Shown: positions 50,793 to 59,556 of the stretch, piece by piece
How the letters are laid out: each line of letters begins with the position of its first letter
Position numbering within the stretch: the stretch's first letter is position 1
Assembly (NCBI GenBank): GCA_000403335.2
Contig: KE159617.1
Location: 671,757 to 735,756, forward strand
Source: Lachnospiraceae bacterium MD335
Lineage (GTDB): Bacteria > Bacillota > Clostridia > Lachnospirales > Lachnospiraceae
Direction of reading: 5' to 3'
Length of the DNA stretch: 64,000 bases
The notes under the pieces: model-generated
What the model saw: the letters and a program-made list of their open reading frames with translations, nothing else
Told to the model about the DNA's origin: nothing
Database searches by the model: none
Translations under genes and position numbers: made by a program

Positions 50793-51479
50793 ATGGCAAA
50801 AAAAGTTTTGGTAGTAGACGACGAAAAGCTCATTGTAAAGGGGATTCGGTTTAGTCTTGAGCAGGATGATATGGAAGTAGACTGCGCATACGACGGAGAG
50901 GAAGCGCTTGAAAAGGTACGTGCAAATAAATATGATATTGTATTGCTGGATATTATGCTTCCGAAGCTTACAGGACTTGAGGTCTGCCAGCAGATACGGG
51001 AATTTTCCAATGTTCCCGTGATTATGCTTACGGCAAAGGGCGATGATATGGATAAGATCCTTGGTCTTGAGTACGGAGCGGACGATTATATTACCAAGCC
51101 GTTTAATATTCTTGAAGTGAAGGCACGAATCAAGGCAATCATGCGAAGAACCGTGGGAAAGCCGCAGCCGGAGAAAAAGACGCAGCTTATTGAGGCGGGA
51201 GATTTGAAGCTTGACTGTGAAGGAAGACGCCTATACATAGCAGGCAGGGAGGTCAATTTGACTGCAAAGGAATTTGATGTGCTTGAGCTTTTGGTTCTGA
51301 ATCCGAATAAGGTATATAGCCGTGAAAATCTCCTTAGACTTGTATGGGGGGCGGATTACCCCGGGGATGTACGGACGGTTGACGTGCATATCAGAAGACT
51401 GCGCGAGAAGGTGGAATCGAACCCAAGCGAGCCAAAATATGTGCACACAAAATGGGGTGTGGGATATTATTATAAATAG
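50793..51479 (+). CDS. OmpR/PhoB-family response regulator
   Basis: A 228-residue regulator. The receiver has D9-D10, phospho-acceptor Asp53 (VLLDIMLPKLTG) and Lys in YITKPFN; the winged helix ends HTKWGVGYYYK. The sequence is of the WalR/PhoP-like branch. It is separated by 54 bases from comEA and 14 bases from its kinase. The downstream GerMN lipoprotein is likely in the same operon. Confidence 0.94.
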   Translation: MAKKVLVVDDEKLIVKGIRFSLEQDDMEVDCAYDGEEALEKVRANKYDIVLLDIMLPKLTGLEVCQQIREFSNVPVIMLTAKGDDMDKILGLEYGADDYITKPFNILEVKARIKAIMRRTVGKPQPEKKTQLIEAGDLKLDCEGRRLYIAGREVNLTAKEFDVLELLVLNPNKVYSRENLLRLVWGADYPGDVRTVDVHIRRLREKVESNPSEPKYVHTKWGVGYYYK

Positions 51480-51493
51480 GAGAACAAAAAAGA

Positions 51494-52930
51494 GTGGGAA
51501 AGGCAAAGCTTTTAAAAACCTTTAAGAGCCTGAAAACAAGGATTTTTTGCATTGTGATACTGGCAGGTATGATTCCGTGCATCATACTTCACATCGGTAT
51601 TTTGGAGCGGTATATGGACAATGCCGTATCAGTGCGGACAAATGAGGTGCAGACACAGATTAAGATTATCGCGGATCATCTGTTAACATATAACTACCTG
51701 TTTGACAATACCAACGGGGTGGTAAATGCGGAGCTGTCGCAGTTATCGAATCTTTATGACGGGCGTGTATTGGTAGTGGACGAAAATCTAAAGATTATCA
51801 AGGACACTTATGCGATCAGCGAAGGCAAAACGATTATTTCGGAGGACATCGTCAAGTGTCTCAAGAGCGGCGCCGCGGTGAATCAGCTGGAAGGCAGGAA
51901 ATATATTGAGATTATTGTACCGATTGAGGAAAAGCTTGCGGACAGCACATCGCGCATTGCAGGCGTCATGCTCACAAGCGTGTCGACGGACAGCATTATC
52001 AGCAGCTATGAATACATAAAAAGCAGGGCGTATCTGTTGGAAATGTGTGCGCTTGTAGTGGTGTTTGGAATGGCGTATTTCCTGAGCCGAAAGCTGTTAA
52101 AACCGTTTGAGCGGATTACGGAATCTATTAATGAGGTAAAGAATGGTTTTACGGACGAGGAAATTGATGTGCGCGATTACACGGAGACGGAGCGCATTGG
52201 TGACGCGTTCAATCAGATGCTCGGCAGAATGAAGGTTTTGGATGATTCAAGGCAGGAATTTGTGTCAAATGTCTCACATGAGCTCAAGACACCGCTTGCG
52301 TCGATGAAGGTACTTGCCGATTCGCTGCTTGCGCAGGAGGACGTGCCTGCTGAACTTTACCGCGAATTTATGACGGACATTGCGACAGAGATTGACCGTG
52401 AAAACAAGATTATTACGGACCTTTTGTCGCTTGTAAAGATGACGCGGACTTCAGAAGATATGAACGTGGAGACGATGGACATCAATTCCATACTGGAGCT
52501 TTTGCTAAAGCGTTTAGGACCGATTGCGGCGCGTGCCGGCGTAAAAATAATTTTTGAGAGCAGAAGACCGGTGAGCGCGGAGGTGGACGAGGTAAAACTG
52601 ACATTGGCGTTGTCAAACCTCGTTGAGAATGCGATTAAATATAATATTGAGGACGGTTGGGTGAAAGTGGTACTGGATGCGGATCATCGGTATTTTACGG
52701 TGGAGGTGTCGGATTCGGGTATTGGCATTCCGCAGGAGTCAATCGAACATATTTACGAACGATTTTACCGTGTTGACAAATCGCACTCAAAAGAAATCGG
52801 CGGTACGGGACTTGGACTGGCGATTACAAGAAGCGCGGTGCTGATGCACAGAGGTTCCATCAATGTGAGCAGCGCGGAGGGCGTGGGTACGGTATTCACG
52901 GTGAAGATACCGCTCACGTACATTGTGTAA
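51494..52930 (+). CDS. Sensor histidine kinase with HAMP domain
   Basis: A 478-residue kinase. Transmembrane helix 1 is at about 16-36 (IFCIVILAGMIPCIILHIGI). An extracellular sensor domain (about 37-175) contains NLYDGRVLVVDENLKIIKDTYAI, a PAS/CACHE-like strand pattern. Transmembrane helix 2 is at about 177-195. HAMP is at about 196-250, and the HisKA box has His262 (NVSHELKTPLASMK). The HATPase has LVENAIKYN, SDSGIGIP and GGTGLGLAI. The GTG start at 51494 is close behind the regulator. The ligand is unknown. Confidence 0.93.
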   Translation: MGKAKLLKTFKSLKTRIFCIVILAGMIPCIILHIGILERYMDNAVSVRTNEVQTQIKIIADHLLTYNYLFDNTNGVVNAELSQLSNLYDGRVLVVDENLKIIKDTYAISEGKTIISEDIVKCLKSGAAVNQLEGRKYIEIIVPIEEKLADSTSRIAGVMLTSVSTDSIISSYEYIKSRAYLLEMCALVVVFGMAYFLSRKLLKPFERITESINEVKNGFTDEEIDVRDYTETERIGDAFNQMLGRMKVLDDSRQEFVSNVSHELKTPLASMKVLADSLLAQEDVPAELYREFMTDIATEIDRENKIITDLLSLVKMTRTSEDMNVETMDINSILELLLKRLGPIAARAGVKIIFESRRPVSAEVDEVKLTLALSNLVENAIKYNIEDGWVKVVLDADHRYFTVEVSDSGIGIPQESIEHIYERFYRVDKSHSKEIGGTGLGLAITRSAVLMHRGSINVSSAEGVGTVFTVKIPLTYIV

Positions 52931-52966
52931 CGGTCAGATAATACGCGCAGATGGAGGCGGATATTT

Positions 52967-53905
52967 GTGAAAAGAAAAAAGGTTTGGCATGCGGCGCTTT
53001 GGCTGTGTATACTGCTTTTTTCAGCCGTAAGTTTTACGGGCTGTAAAAAGGAGGCGCAGCAGGGAACGCCGATTGATATATCCTACATCAATAAAAATGA
53101 GACAAAGCTGGTGAAGGAGAAACATTTCCTTGAGGGGAGTGATACGAAGGAGCAGATTGTGGAGGTACTGACACTTTTATGCTCCGTACCCGACAATAAG
53201 GAGCTGCGCGCGACACTTACAAGCGGGATCAATGTAGTTACTTATGCGCTTGAGGGAGAGCAGGTGACGGTATCGTTGGGCGAGAAGTATAAGGAATTGC
53301 CGCGGACGACGGAGGTGCTCACAAGGGCTGCAGTTGTGCGCAGTCTTACTGCAATTGAGGGTGTTAACTGCGTGATGATTACCATTAACGGCGAGCCGCT
53401 TGCGGATGTGTCGGGAAATGCCGTGGGGGTTATGACAGCAGATATGTTTGTGGACAACGCAGGTACGAAGATTAAGGAGGAGGACACAAAGGTCACTTTG
53501 CGCCTGTATTTTGCAAATGAACAGGGCGATGGACTGATTGCCGTTAACAGGGAGCTTTCCCATAATGCGGACATATCCAATGTGTCAATGGAAAAAGTGG
53601 TTTTGGAGCAGCTTATCAAGGGACCGGCAAATGACGAGACGTTTCCGACCATTAATCCTGACACAAAGATTGTAAGCGTGACGGTAAAGGACGGTGTTTG
53701 TTACATTAATTTTGACAGCGCGTTTGAGACGGCAATCAATAATGTGACGACAGATGTCACGATCTATTCGATTGTCAATTCACTCTCGGAGCTTAGCAAT
53801 ATTAATAAGGTGCAGTTTTCGATTGAAGGTGACGGTGATAGCCGTTTTCGGGATAAATATGACTTATCGACGGTTTTTGAGAGGAACTTGTCATTGGCGG
53901 ATTAA
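52967..53905 (+). CDS. GerMN-domain lipoprotein
   Basis: A 312-residue exported lipoprotein. The signal ends in the lipobox VSFTGCKK, and two GerMN-type repeats follow (about 60-165 and 180-300: VLTLLCSVPDNKELRATLTSGI, LEQLIKGPANDETFPTINPDTKIVSVTVKDGVCYINF). GerMN domains occur in the spore germination protein GerM and in lipoproteins linked to cell-wall two-component systems such as LpqB. The start is GTG 52967 with GGAGG 10 bases before. Position after the kinase suggests a sensory or envelope-assembly partner. Confidence 0.9.
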   Translation: MKRKKVWHAALWLCILLFSAVSFTGCKKEAQQGTPIDISYINKNETKLVKEKHFLEGSDTKEQIVEVLTLLCSVPDNKELRATLTSGINVVTYALEGEQVTVSLGEKYKELPRTTEVLTRAAVVRSLTAIEGVNCVMITINGEPLADVSGNAVGVMTADMFVDNAGTKIKEEDTKVTLRLYFANEQGDGLIAVNRELSHNADISNVSMEKVVLEQLIKGPANDETFPTINPDTKIVSVTVKDGVCYINFDSAFETAINNVTTDVTIYSIVNSLSELSNINKVQFSIEGDGDSRFRDKYDLSTVFERNLSLAD

Positions 53906-53932
53906 AGATATGGAGGAGGTATCAGGAAAAGT

Positions 53933-56248
53933 ATGAAAAGACCGCTGTGCAGCGTATGTCTGGCATTTGTGGCGGCAGTGTTTGTGTATGTTTTTTCGGG
54001 GCTGCCACCCTTAAGCTTTGGCGGGGAAGCAGAGGGCAGCAGGCTCGCAGTTACAGGCGAGCTCTACAACAAGGAATATAAAAATGACAGTCTCGTGCTT
54101 TCTTTAAAGCATGTCAAAATAATCAGTTCTGAGATCAACAGTTTTTCCAAACAAACAGAAGAATTACAAATGGGAGACGATTTGCGTATTATATGCTATT
54201 TGGATGATGATGCATGTTTGGCTCCTGATGCGGTAAAGCTTGGTATGCGCATTGCCGTGGAAGGGGAGGTGTCGCTGTTTCAAAAGGCAAGAAATCCGGG
54301 CGCGTTTGACGCGGCAGACTATTACCGTGCGCTTGGTATTTCTTTTCGTCTATTTGACGCGCAGGTGACGGCAAAAGGGAGTTCGTACAGTGCATATCAT
54401 GAAGGTCTGTATCAATTGCGCAGATACTTTGAGGGTGTATATGACGCGGTGCTTTCGGAGGAGGATGCGGCAGTACTAAAGGCAATGGTGCTTGGAAATA
54501 AGGCTGAACTTGATCCGAAGAGTAAACAGTTGTTTCAAAGAAGCGGTATTTCCCATATTTTGGCTATATCGGGACTTCATATATCTTTGATCGGGATGAT
54601 GATTTACGGTATATTTCAAAAATTAAATGTACCGCGTATTCCGTCGGCATTTTTTTGCATTGTACTTATGACGGCGTACGGTGATCTGATTGGAATGTCA
54701 GGAAGTGCGTATCGGGCAGTGTTTATGTTTGGAATGAAGCTTTTAGCGGATATGCTGAGGCGCACGTACGATATGCTGACGGCGCTGTCTTTGGCGGCGG
54801 TGCTGCTGCTTTTAGAACAGCCGTTGTATCTTCGTCAGTCAGGCTTCTTGCTTTCGTTTGGGGCAGTGCTGGGTATCGGTCTGTTCTCGGAGATGGTCTG
54901 TCCGGATTTAGACCGCATCAGGAGTAAAGTTTTGCGAAAAACCGCCGCTGCCCTTTGCGGGAGTTTGTCAATATTTTTAGTGCATTTTCCGATTTTGCTT
55001 TGTTGTTATTACGAATTTCCCCTATATTCTTTTTTTCTGAATTTAATAATTATTCCTGCAATGGGGGTTTTGCTGGTGATGGGACTGATTTGTCTTGCCT
55101 GCGGCTGTGCGGGCGGTTTGCTTTTTGGGGCGGCAAAGCTTGCGGGAGTTGTCTGTCATGTGATTTTGGCAGGGTTTGAGACGGCAGGCAGCAGTTCTTT
55201 ACGGATCCCGCTTTCACAGTGGATTGTGGGAAAACCGGATAGCTGGAGGATTTTTGTTTTTTATGCGGCAGCGCTTATGCTATACGCAATGTATGTATAT
55301 GCAGGGAAAGTGTCCAAAACGCCGCGTGCGTCGGCACGCGGTATTCGCATTGGCGTGCCGTATTGGTATAAGATGACAGGAATTATTTTGGCAGTCAGCT
55401 TTTTAAGCTTTCACGGAATTTATGACACATGTGTCACTTTTTTGGACGTGGGACAAGGGGATGGAATCTGGGTAGAGAGTATCAGCGGAAAACATTACCT
55501 GATTGACTGTGGAAGCACTTCAGAAAGTCAGCTTGGGCAATACACGTTATTGCCGTTTCTTAAATTTACGGGCACGTCGAGACTGGACGCCGTGTTTTTG
55601 ACGCATTTGGATGAGGACCATATTTCGGGTGTGCGTGAGCTTTTGGAGGATTACGGGGATAGCGGTGCGTCGGGTATCCGAATCGGCAGAATTGTGATTG
55701 CAAAATCAGCAATTAAGGATGAACCGTATCATGAGCTGAAAGCGCTTTGTGAGGAAAAAGGCATACCGCTTTTGCATGTGAAGGCAGGGGATGTTATTGG
55801 GGATGAGACGCTTTCTTTTGAGGTGCTTCACCCGGATGAAAATTATCTGCCAAATTCGCGAAATGCCTATTCGCTGGTGCTGCGGCTTTCGGTAAATGAT
55901 AACGGGACACTGTTTCATGCGCTTCTTACGGGGGATGTTGAGGCAGACGGAGAGGAGCGGGCGGCAGAATATTTGGAAGAGCATTGTAAAGACATACACA
56001 TGGATTTGTATAAGGCAGCGCATCATGGCTCGAAGTATTCGAACACGCAGACACTTGTCGACAAGGTTCATCCGGCATTAACGATTATTTCCTGCGGTGA
56101 AAAAAACAGATATGGACACCCGCACGCGGAAGCAGTCAGGTGTTTTGAACAAACAGGCAGTAAAATCGCGGTTACAAAGGATACCGGAGCCGTTACAGTG
56201 CGGATACGGGACGGGAGGTGCCGTGTGGAGTTTCAAAAGCAAGAGTAA
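53933..56248 (+). CDS. comEC: ComEC/Rec2 DNA uptake channel protein
   Basis: A 771-residue competence protein. An N-terminal DUF4131 region is followed by the multi-helix competence domain (about 180-500, with GISHILAISGLHISLIGMMIYG) and a C-terminal metallo-beta-lactamase-type domain (about 510-760, with FLDVGQGDGIWVE, FLTHLDEDHISGV, LLTGDVE and KAAHHGSKYS). ComEC carries one DNA strand across the membrane and the nuclease-like domain may degrade the other. Full length. The stop codon lies inside repeat copy C. holA follows, a common Firmicutes order. Confidence 0.95.
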   Translation: MKRPLCSVCLAFVAAVFVYVFSGLPPLSFGGEAEGSRLAVTGELYNKEYKNDSLVLSLKHVKIISSEINSFSKQTEELQMGDDLRIICYLDDDACLAPDAVKLGMRIAVEGEVSLFQKARNPGAFDAADYYRALGISFRLFDAQVTAKGSSYSAYHEGLYQLRRYFEGVYDAVLSEEDAAVLKAMVLGNKAELDPKSKQLFQRSGISHILAISGLHISLIGMMIYGIFQKLNVPRIPSAFFCIVLMTAYGDLIGMSGSAYRAVFMFGMKLLADMLRRTYDMLTALSLAAVLLLLEQPLYLRQSGFLLSFGAVLGIGLFSEMVCPDLDRIRSKVLRKTAAALCGSLSIFLVHFPILLCCYYEFPLYSFFLNLIIIPAMGVLLVMGLICLACGCAGGLLFGAAKLAGVVCHVILAGFETAGSSSLRIPLSQWIVGKPDSWRIFVFYAAALMLYAMYVYAGKVSKTPRASARGIRIGVPYWYKMTGIILAVSFLSFHGIYDTCVTFLDVGQGDGIWVESISGKHYLIDCGSTSESQLGQYTLLPFLKFTGTSRLDAVFLTHLDEDHISGVRELLEDYGDSGASGIRIGRIVIAKSAIKDEPYHELKALCEEKGIPLLHVKAGDVIGDETLSFEVLHPDENYLPNSRNAYSLVLRLSVNDNGTLFHALLTGDVEADGEERAAEYLEEHCKDIHMDLYKAAHHGSKYSNTQTLVDKVHPALTIISCGEKNRYGHPHAEAVRCFEQTGSKIAVTKDTGAVTVRIRDGRCRVEFQKQE

Positions 56249-56301
56249 CAGTTCAGTCCCAAACTTTGCAGCAAGTTTAAAGTCTCGGGCTGAACTGTAA
56301 C
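56245..56301. repeat. Short palindromic intergenic element (copy C)
   Basis: GTAACAGTTCAG (56245-56256) and CTGAACTGTAAC (56290-56301) pair with one mismatch. The inner AAACTTTGCAGCAAGTTTAAAG relates to the ACTTGCTGCAAAG module of copy B in reverse. The left arm includes the comEC stop codon. It looks like a reduced form of the larger elements. Confidence 0.65.
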
Positions 56302-56350
56302 AAACAAGAAACAAATTTGCGTACTTTTGGTATCGGAAATACTAAAAATA

Positions 56351-56359
56351 TGGTATAAT
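56351..56359 (+). promoter_or_regulatory. Extended -10 promoter for holA
   Basis: TGGTATAAT is a perfect extended -10 element 30 bases before the holA start. No good -35 box is placed at 16-18 bases, as often in extended -10 promoters. Confidence 0.6.
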
Positions 56360-56389
56360 AAAAAAACGCGGCAGAGAGGAGAAAACCTT

Positions 56390-57376
56390 ATGAAACGCAT
56401 TGTGCAGGATATTAAGAACGGAACATTTGGCAACATATATTTGTTATACGGTGAAGAGGCATATCTTCGCAGGCAGTACCGGGATAATTTAAAAAAAGCG
56501 CTTGTGCCGGAAGATGACACTATGAACTGCAGTGTCTATTCCGGAAAAGACATCAATGTCAACGAGGTAATCGATTTGGCGGGTACAATGCCGTTCTTTG
56601 CCGAGCGGCGCGTGATTATCGTGGAAAACAGCGGATTTTTTAAATCAGCAGTTAACGAAAGGCTGCTTGAACTGATAAAACAGATGCCGGAGACGACGTA
56701 TTTCCTTTTTGTTGAGGAGGAGGTTGACAAACGCGGAAAGCTTTATAAGGCGGTTACGGCAAACGGTTACGCCGCGCTGTGTGAGGTTCAGGATGAGGCA
56801 ACGCTTAAAAAGTGGATTATGAGTCTGCTCAAGAAGGAAAATAAAATGATAACAGCAGATGCACTGAATCTTTTGTTGGATAAAACCGGCGCAAATATGG
56901 AAACGATAAGACGAGAGGTTGAAAAGCTGGTCTGCTATAAATACTATGACGAAGGCATTACGGCGCAGGATGTTGAGGCGCTTTGCACGGTGCAGATTCA
57001 AAACAGAATATTCGAGATGGTGGAGGCAGTGGCGGCAAAGAACCAAAAGGCGGCGCTGGCGCTCTACTATGATTTGCTTGCCCTCAAGGAGGCGCCAATG
57101 AAGATTTTGGCGTTGATTGCAAGACAGTTCAATATGCTTTTTCAGGTAAAGGAAATGAAGAAGATAGGTTATCCTGAAAATGAGATTGCGCAGCAGACAG
57201 GACTGAATGCGTATTTCCTAAAAAAGAAATACATTCCTCAGGCAGCGCAGTTTAAACTGCATCAGCTTGAGGCAGCGCTTCGGGAATGCGTTGCGGCAGA
57301 GGAACGTGTGAAGACCGGAAAAATGCCTGATATTTTAAGTGTGGAGCTGATTATTGTGGGATTAAGTGCAAAGTAG
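56390..57376 (+). CDS. holA: DNA polymerase III delta subunit
   Basis: A 328-residue clamp-loader subunit: RIVQDIKNGTFGNIYLLYGEEAYLRRQYRDNLKKAL at the start, ITADALNLLLDKTGANMETIRREVEKL in domain 2 and ILALIARQFNMLFQVKEMKK with KKKYIPQAAQFKLHQLEAALRECVAAE in domain 3. Delta opens the sliding clamp during replication. ATG 56390 has AGAGGAGA 8 bases upstream; the open frame reaches back to 56327. Adjacent to comEC as in many Firmicutes. Confidence 0.95.
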   Translation: MKRIVQDIKNGTFGNIYLLYGEEAYLRRQYRDNLKKALVPEDDTMNCSVYSGKDINVNEVIDLAGTMPFFAERRVIIVENSGFFKSAVNERLLELIKQMPETTYFLFVEEEVDKRGKLYKAVTANGYAALCEVQDEATLKKWIMSLLKKENKMITADALNLLLDKTGANMETIRREVEKLVCYKYYDEGITAQDVEALCTVQIQNRIFEMVEAVAAKNQKAALALYYDLLALKEAPMKILALIARQFNMLFQVKEMKKIGYPENEIAQQTGLNAYFLKKKYIPQAAQFKLHQLEAALRECVAAEERVKTGKMPDILSVELIIVGLSAK

Positions 57377-57401
57377 GCAGTAAAGCGAGGGAGGTGACGC
57401 T

Positions 57402-57575
57402 ATGATACCTAAAGACGCAGCGATGTTATTGAGCTTTATTAATTTAAAGCTTCGTGACTATTATCCGAGCCTTGACGCATTTTGCGAGGACACGGGAGAG
57501 GATAAACAAGACATAGAGGAGCGGCTTGCAGCGATTGATTATCATTATGATGAAGAAAAAAATCAATTTCATTAA
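57402..57575 (+). CDS. DUF4250 small protein
   Basis: A 57-residue protein, MIPKDAAMLLSFINLKLRDY, then YPSLDAFCEDTGEDKQDIEE and RLAAIDYHYDEEKNQFH. This agrees with what I know as DUF4250, found in Lachnospiraceae and other Clostridia, with no known function. An excellent GGAGGTGA site precedes ATG 57402. It lies 25 bases after holA and shares its transcript, ending at a strong terminator. Confidence 0.85.
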   Translation: MIPKDAAMLLSFINLKLRDYYPSLDAFCEDTGEDKQDIEERLAAIDYHYDEEKNQFH

Positions 57576-57591
57576 AAAGTGTATTGGTAAA

Positions 57592-57645
57592 AACTGCCAA
57601 TTTGTGCAAAATGTATTTAAAATTGCGACAAATTGGCAGTTCCTT
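57592..57645 (+). terminator. Terminator of the holA transcript
   Basis: AACTGCCAATTTGT and ACAAATTGGCAGTT form a perfect 14-bp stem with a 22-base loop, followed by CCTTTT. It closes the comEC-holA-DUF4250 region. Confidence 0.82.
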
Positions 57646-57769
57646 TTGTTATACGGAAAAACAAAAAAATCAGGTAATGCGCGGAGAAACAATAATTGTT
57701 AAGTTTGCATAAAAAACCAAAAATAATGTGAAATTATTATTCAAAATGTATAAAAATAGTGCAAAAACT

Positions 57770-57815
57770 TAGTCGTTTCGTCCTATTGTCTAATTGATAA
57801 AATGTGTGTTATAAA
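57770..57815 (+). promoter_or_regulatory. Pectate lyase promoter with LytTR-like box
   Basis: TAGTCGTTTCGT followed by CCTATTGTCT (57770-57791) repeats the box at 8618-8640. Its last six bases, TTGTCT (57786-57791), also form a -35 hexamer with TATAAA at 57810-57815 after 18 bases. A regulator binding the box would touch the -35 region directly, as activators of weak promoters do. Confidence 0.5.
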
Positions 57816-57893
57816 ATATTTGTAGAAAGTTGGCGCATAACGAAAAGCGCCGGTATCATAAGTTATTATATTCAAAATGGAGGAAAGAAAAAC

Positions 57894-59405
57894 GTGAAAA
57901 CAAATCTGAAAAACAAACTCAAAACGCTTTTAACAATTCTCTTAACGGTATGCATGGTTTTTACCGTAACACTCAATACGGGAATGTCCGTTGTACAGGC
58001 GGCGTCAACTTCATGGAACTTTAAAAACACGGAATTTAAAAGTCTTGGCACAATCACTTCCAACGTGACAGTCAGCGGACTTGGACTGCTTGCAAACAGT
58101 TCAAAGCCTATGTCTGTAATTGCAGACAGTCAGACAGTTTCCGGTACGGTTTACACACATGCGCTTGCACTTGGCGGCAGCGGTTCTCCAAGCTATCGTG
58201 CAATCAAGGTTCCGGTAAGCTCAGATGCGACGGTTAAGGTTATTTTGAGAAGCTCAGGAAGCGCGGCGAGAACACTTGTTGTAGCGGACGCAGGCGGAAA
58301 GCAGCTTGGCACTATGAATGCGGCTGTGGCAGCGGAGCAGGCTTCTTATACATACAAGGGTGCAGCGGGATTTGTTTATCTTTATTCATCTAACAGCGGT
58401 ATCAATGTTTATAAAATACAGGTAGATGACAGAGGCGCTACATCGGGCGGTTCGACATCAGGCGGTGACAATTCGGGAACGACAACTCCTTCAGGAACAA
58501 CAATCACCGTTAAAAATGGCGGCACAACACTTGCGGAAGCAGTAAAAAGCGCTAAGAGCGGTACGACAATTGTCATTGACGGCACGATTAAATCGGACAA
58601 GATTGTACTTCCGGCAGGCGTACATATTTCCGGCAAGAATAATGCGACCATTGATTTTTCACAGACGACAGGAAGCTCGGGAAGAGGTATTACAATTAAG
58701 GGTAATGGAAGTATAATACAGAATATTACAGTAAAGAATGCGTCAGATAACGGCATCTATATTTCCGGCTCAAACAATACGTTAAAGTATGTAGTATGCT
58801 GCTACAATCATGATGCAGGTTTCCAGGTATCGGACGGCGGTGCAAACAATAAGTTCTATAACTGTACGGCACATCACAATGCGGATGCAACAGGTGAGAA
58901 CGCAGACGGTTTTGCAGTAAAGCTTCATTCCGGCGAGGGCAACTATTTTGAGAACTGCGTGGCAGAGTATAACAGTGATGACGGCTGGGACTGCTATGCG
59001 GCACACGGCGCGGTAAAATTAGTAAATTGTCAGGCAAACTATAACGGATACTGTGACGGAATCTACGGAGACGGAAACGGCTTTAAGATGGGCGGCGTAG
59101 ATAACAAGACTCCCGGTGTGGCAGCACATCTTGATCCTTTAAACCATTATCTTGAAGGATGTGTTGCAAAAGGAAATTATGCATCAGGCTTTGACAGAAA
59201 TAATCAGAGCGGTGTGGTGACGATGAAGAACTGCATTGGTGATTCAAACAAGAAATATAACTATAATTGGCCGCTTACGGGAACACCTTCCGCACTTGGA
59301 TATAAAGTGACATTCGGAAAGGCGCTTATTCAGAGCTGTACTTCAAAGAACGGCACGAACAACATTAAGGGTGCAACCCTTAGCGGTACGTGCGTTGGTT
59401 TCTAA
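57894..59405 (+). CDS. Secreted pectate lyase (PL9-type beta helix)
   Basis: A 503-residue secreted enzyme. It has a signal peptide (about 1-38, ending VVQAA), an N-terminal beta-sandwich-like domain (about 40-180), a Gly/Ser/Thr linker (SGGSTSGGDNSGTTTPSG) and a right-handed beta-helix catalytic domain (about 200-503). ADGFAVKLHSGEGNYFENC and NSDDGWDCY are signatures of PL9 pectate lyases, with Lys343 the likely catalytic base and the Asp residues nearby binding calcium. It would cleave polygalacturonate of plant cell walls by beta-elimination. The start is GTG 57894 with TGGAGGAAAG upstream. No sorting signal, so it is released. Confidence 0.9.
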   Translation: MKTNLKNKLKTLLTILLTVCMVFTVTLNTGMSVVQAASTSWNFKNTEFKSLGTITSNVTVSGLGLLANSSKPMSVIADSQTVSGTVYTHALALGGSGSPSYRAIKVPVSSDATVKVILRSSGSAARTLVVADAGGKQLGTMNAAVAAEQASYTYKGAAGFVYLYSSNSGINVYKIQVDDRGATSGGSTSGGDNSGTTTPSGTTITVKNGGTTLAEAVKSAKSGTTIVIDGTIKSDKIVLPAGVHISGKNNATIDFSQTTGSSGRGITIKGNGSIIQNITVKNASDNGIYISGSNNTLKYVVCCYNHDAGFQVSDGGANNKFYNCTAHHNADATGENADGFAVKLHSGEGNYFENCVAEYNSDDGWDCYAAHGAVKLVNCQANYNGYCDGIYGDGNGFKMGGVDNKTPGVAAHLDPLNHYLEGCVAKGNYASGFDRNNQSGVVTMKNCIGDSNKKYNYNWPLTGTPSALGYKVTFGKALIQSCTSKNGTNNIKGATLSGTCVGF

Positions 59406-59423
59406 ATAATAAATAGAAATGTC

Positions 59424-59457
59424 AAACCGCAGACTTATTGGAAGTCTGCGGTTTTTA
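59424..59457 (+). terminator. Terminator of the pectate lyase gene
   Basis: AAACCGCAGACTT and AAGTCTGCGGTTT form a 13-bp stem with a short loop and a T run, 18 bases after the stop. Confidence 0.9.
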
Positions 59458-59463
59458 TGCACA

Positions 59464-59543
59464 GCCCCATGCAAAGGAAGTATGCCGCTAAAGCGGCGCA
59501 TGGGGCGCGCGGCGAGTAGTGGAGAAGGTCATTCCCCTACTCG
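59464..59543. repeat. Two further consecutive hairpins (palindromic element F)
   Basis: GCCCCATGC (59464-59472) and GCATGGGGC (59498-59506) enclose GCCGC-TAAA-GCGGC. CGAGTAG (59513-59519) and CTACTCG (59537-59543) follow. This nested architecture resembles the other intergenic elements, though the sequence modules differ. It lies between convergent genes. Confidence 0.55.
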
Positions 59544-59556
59544 ATTTAAAATTGTA

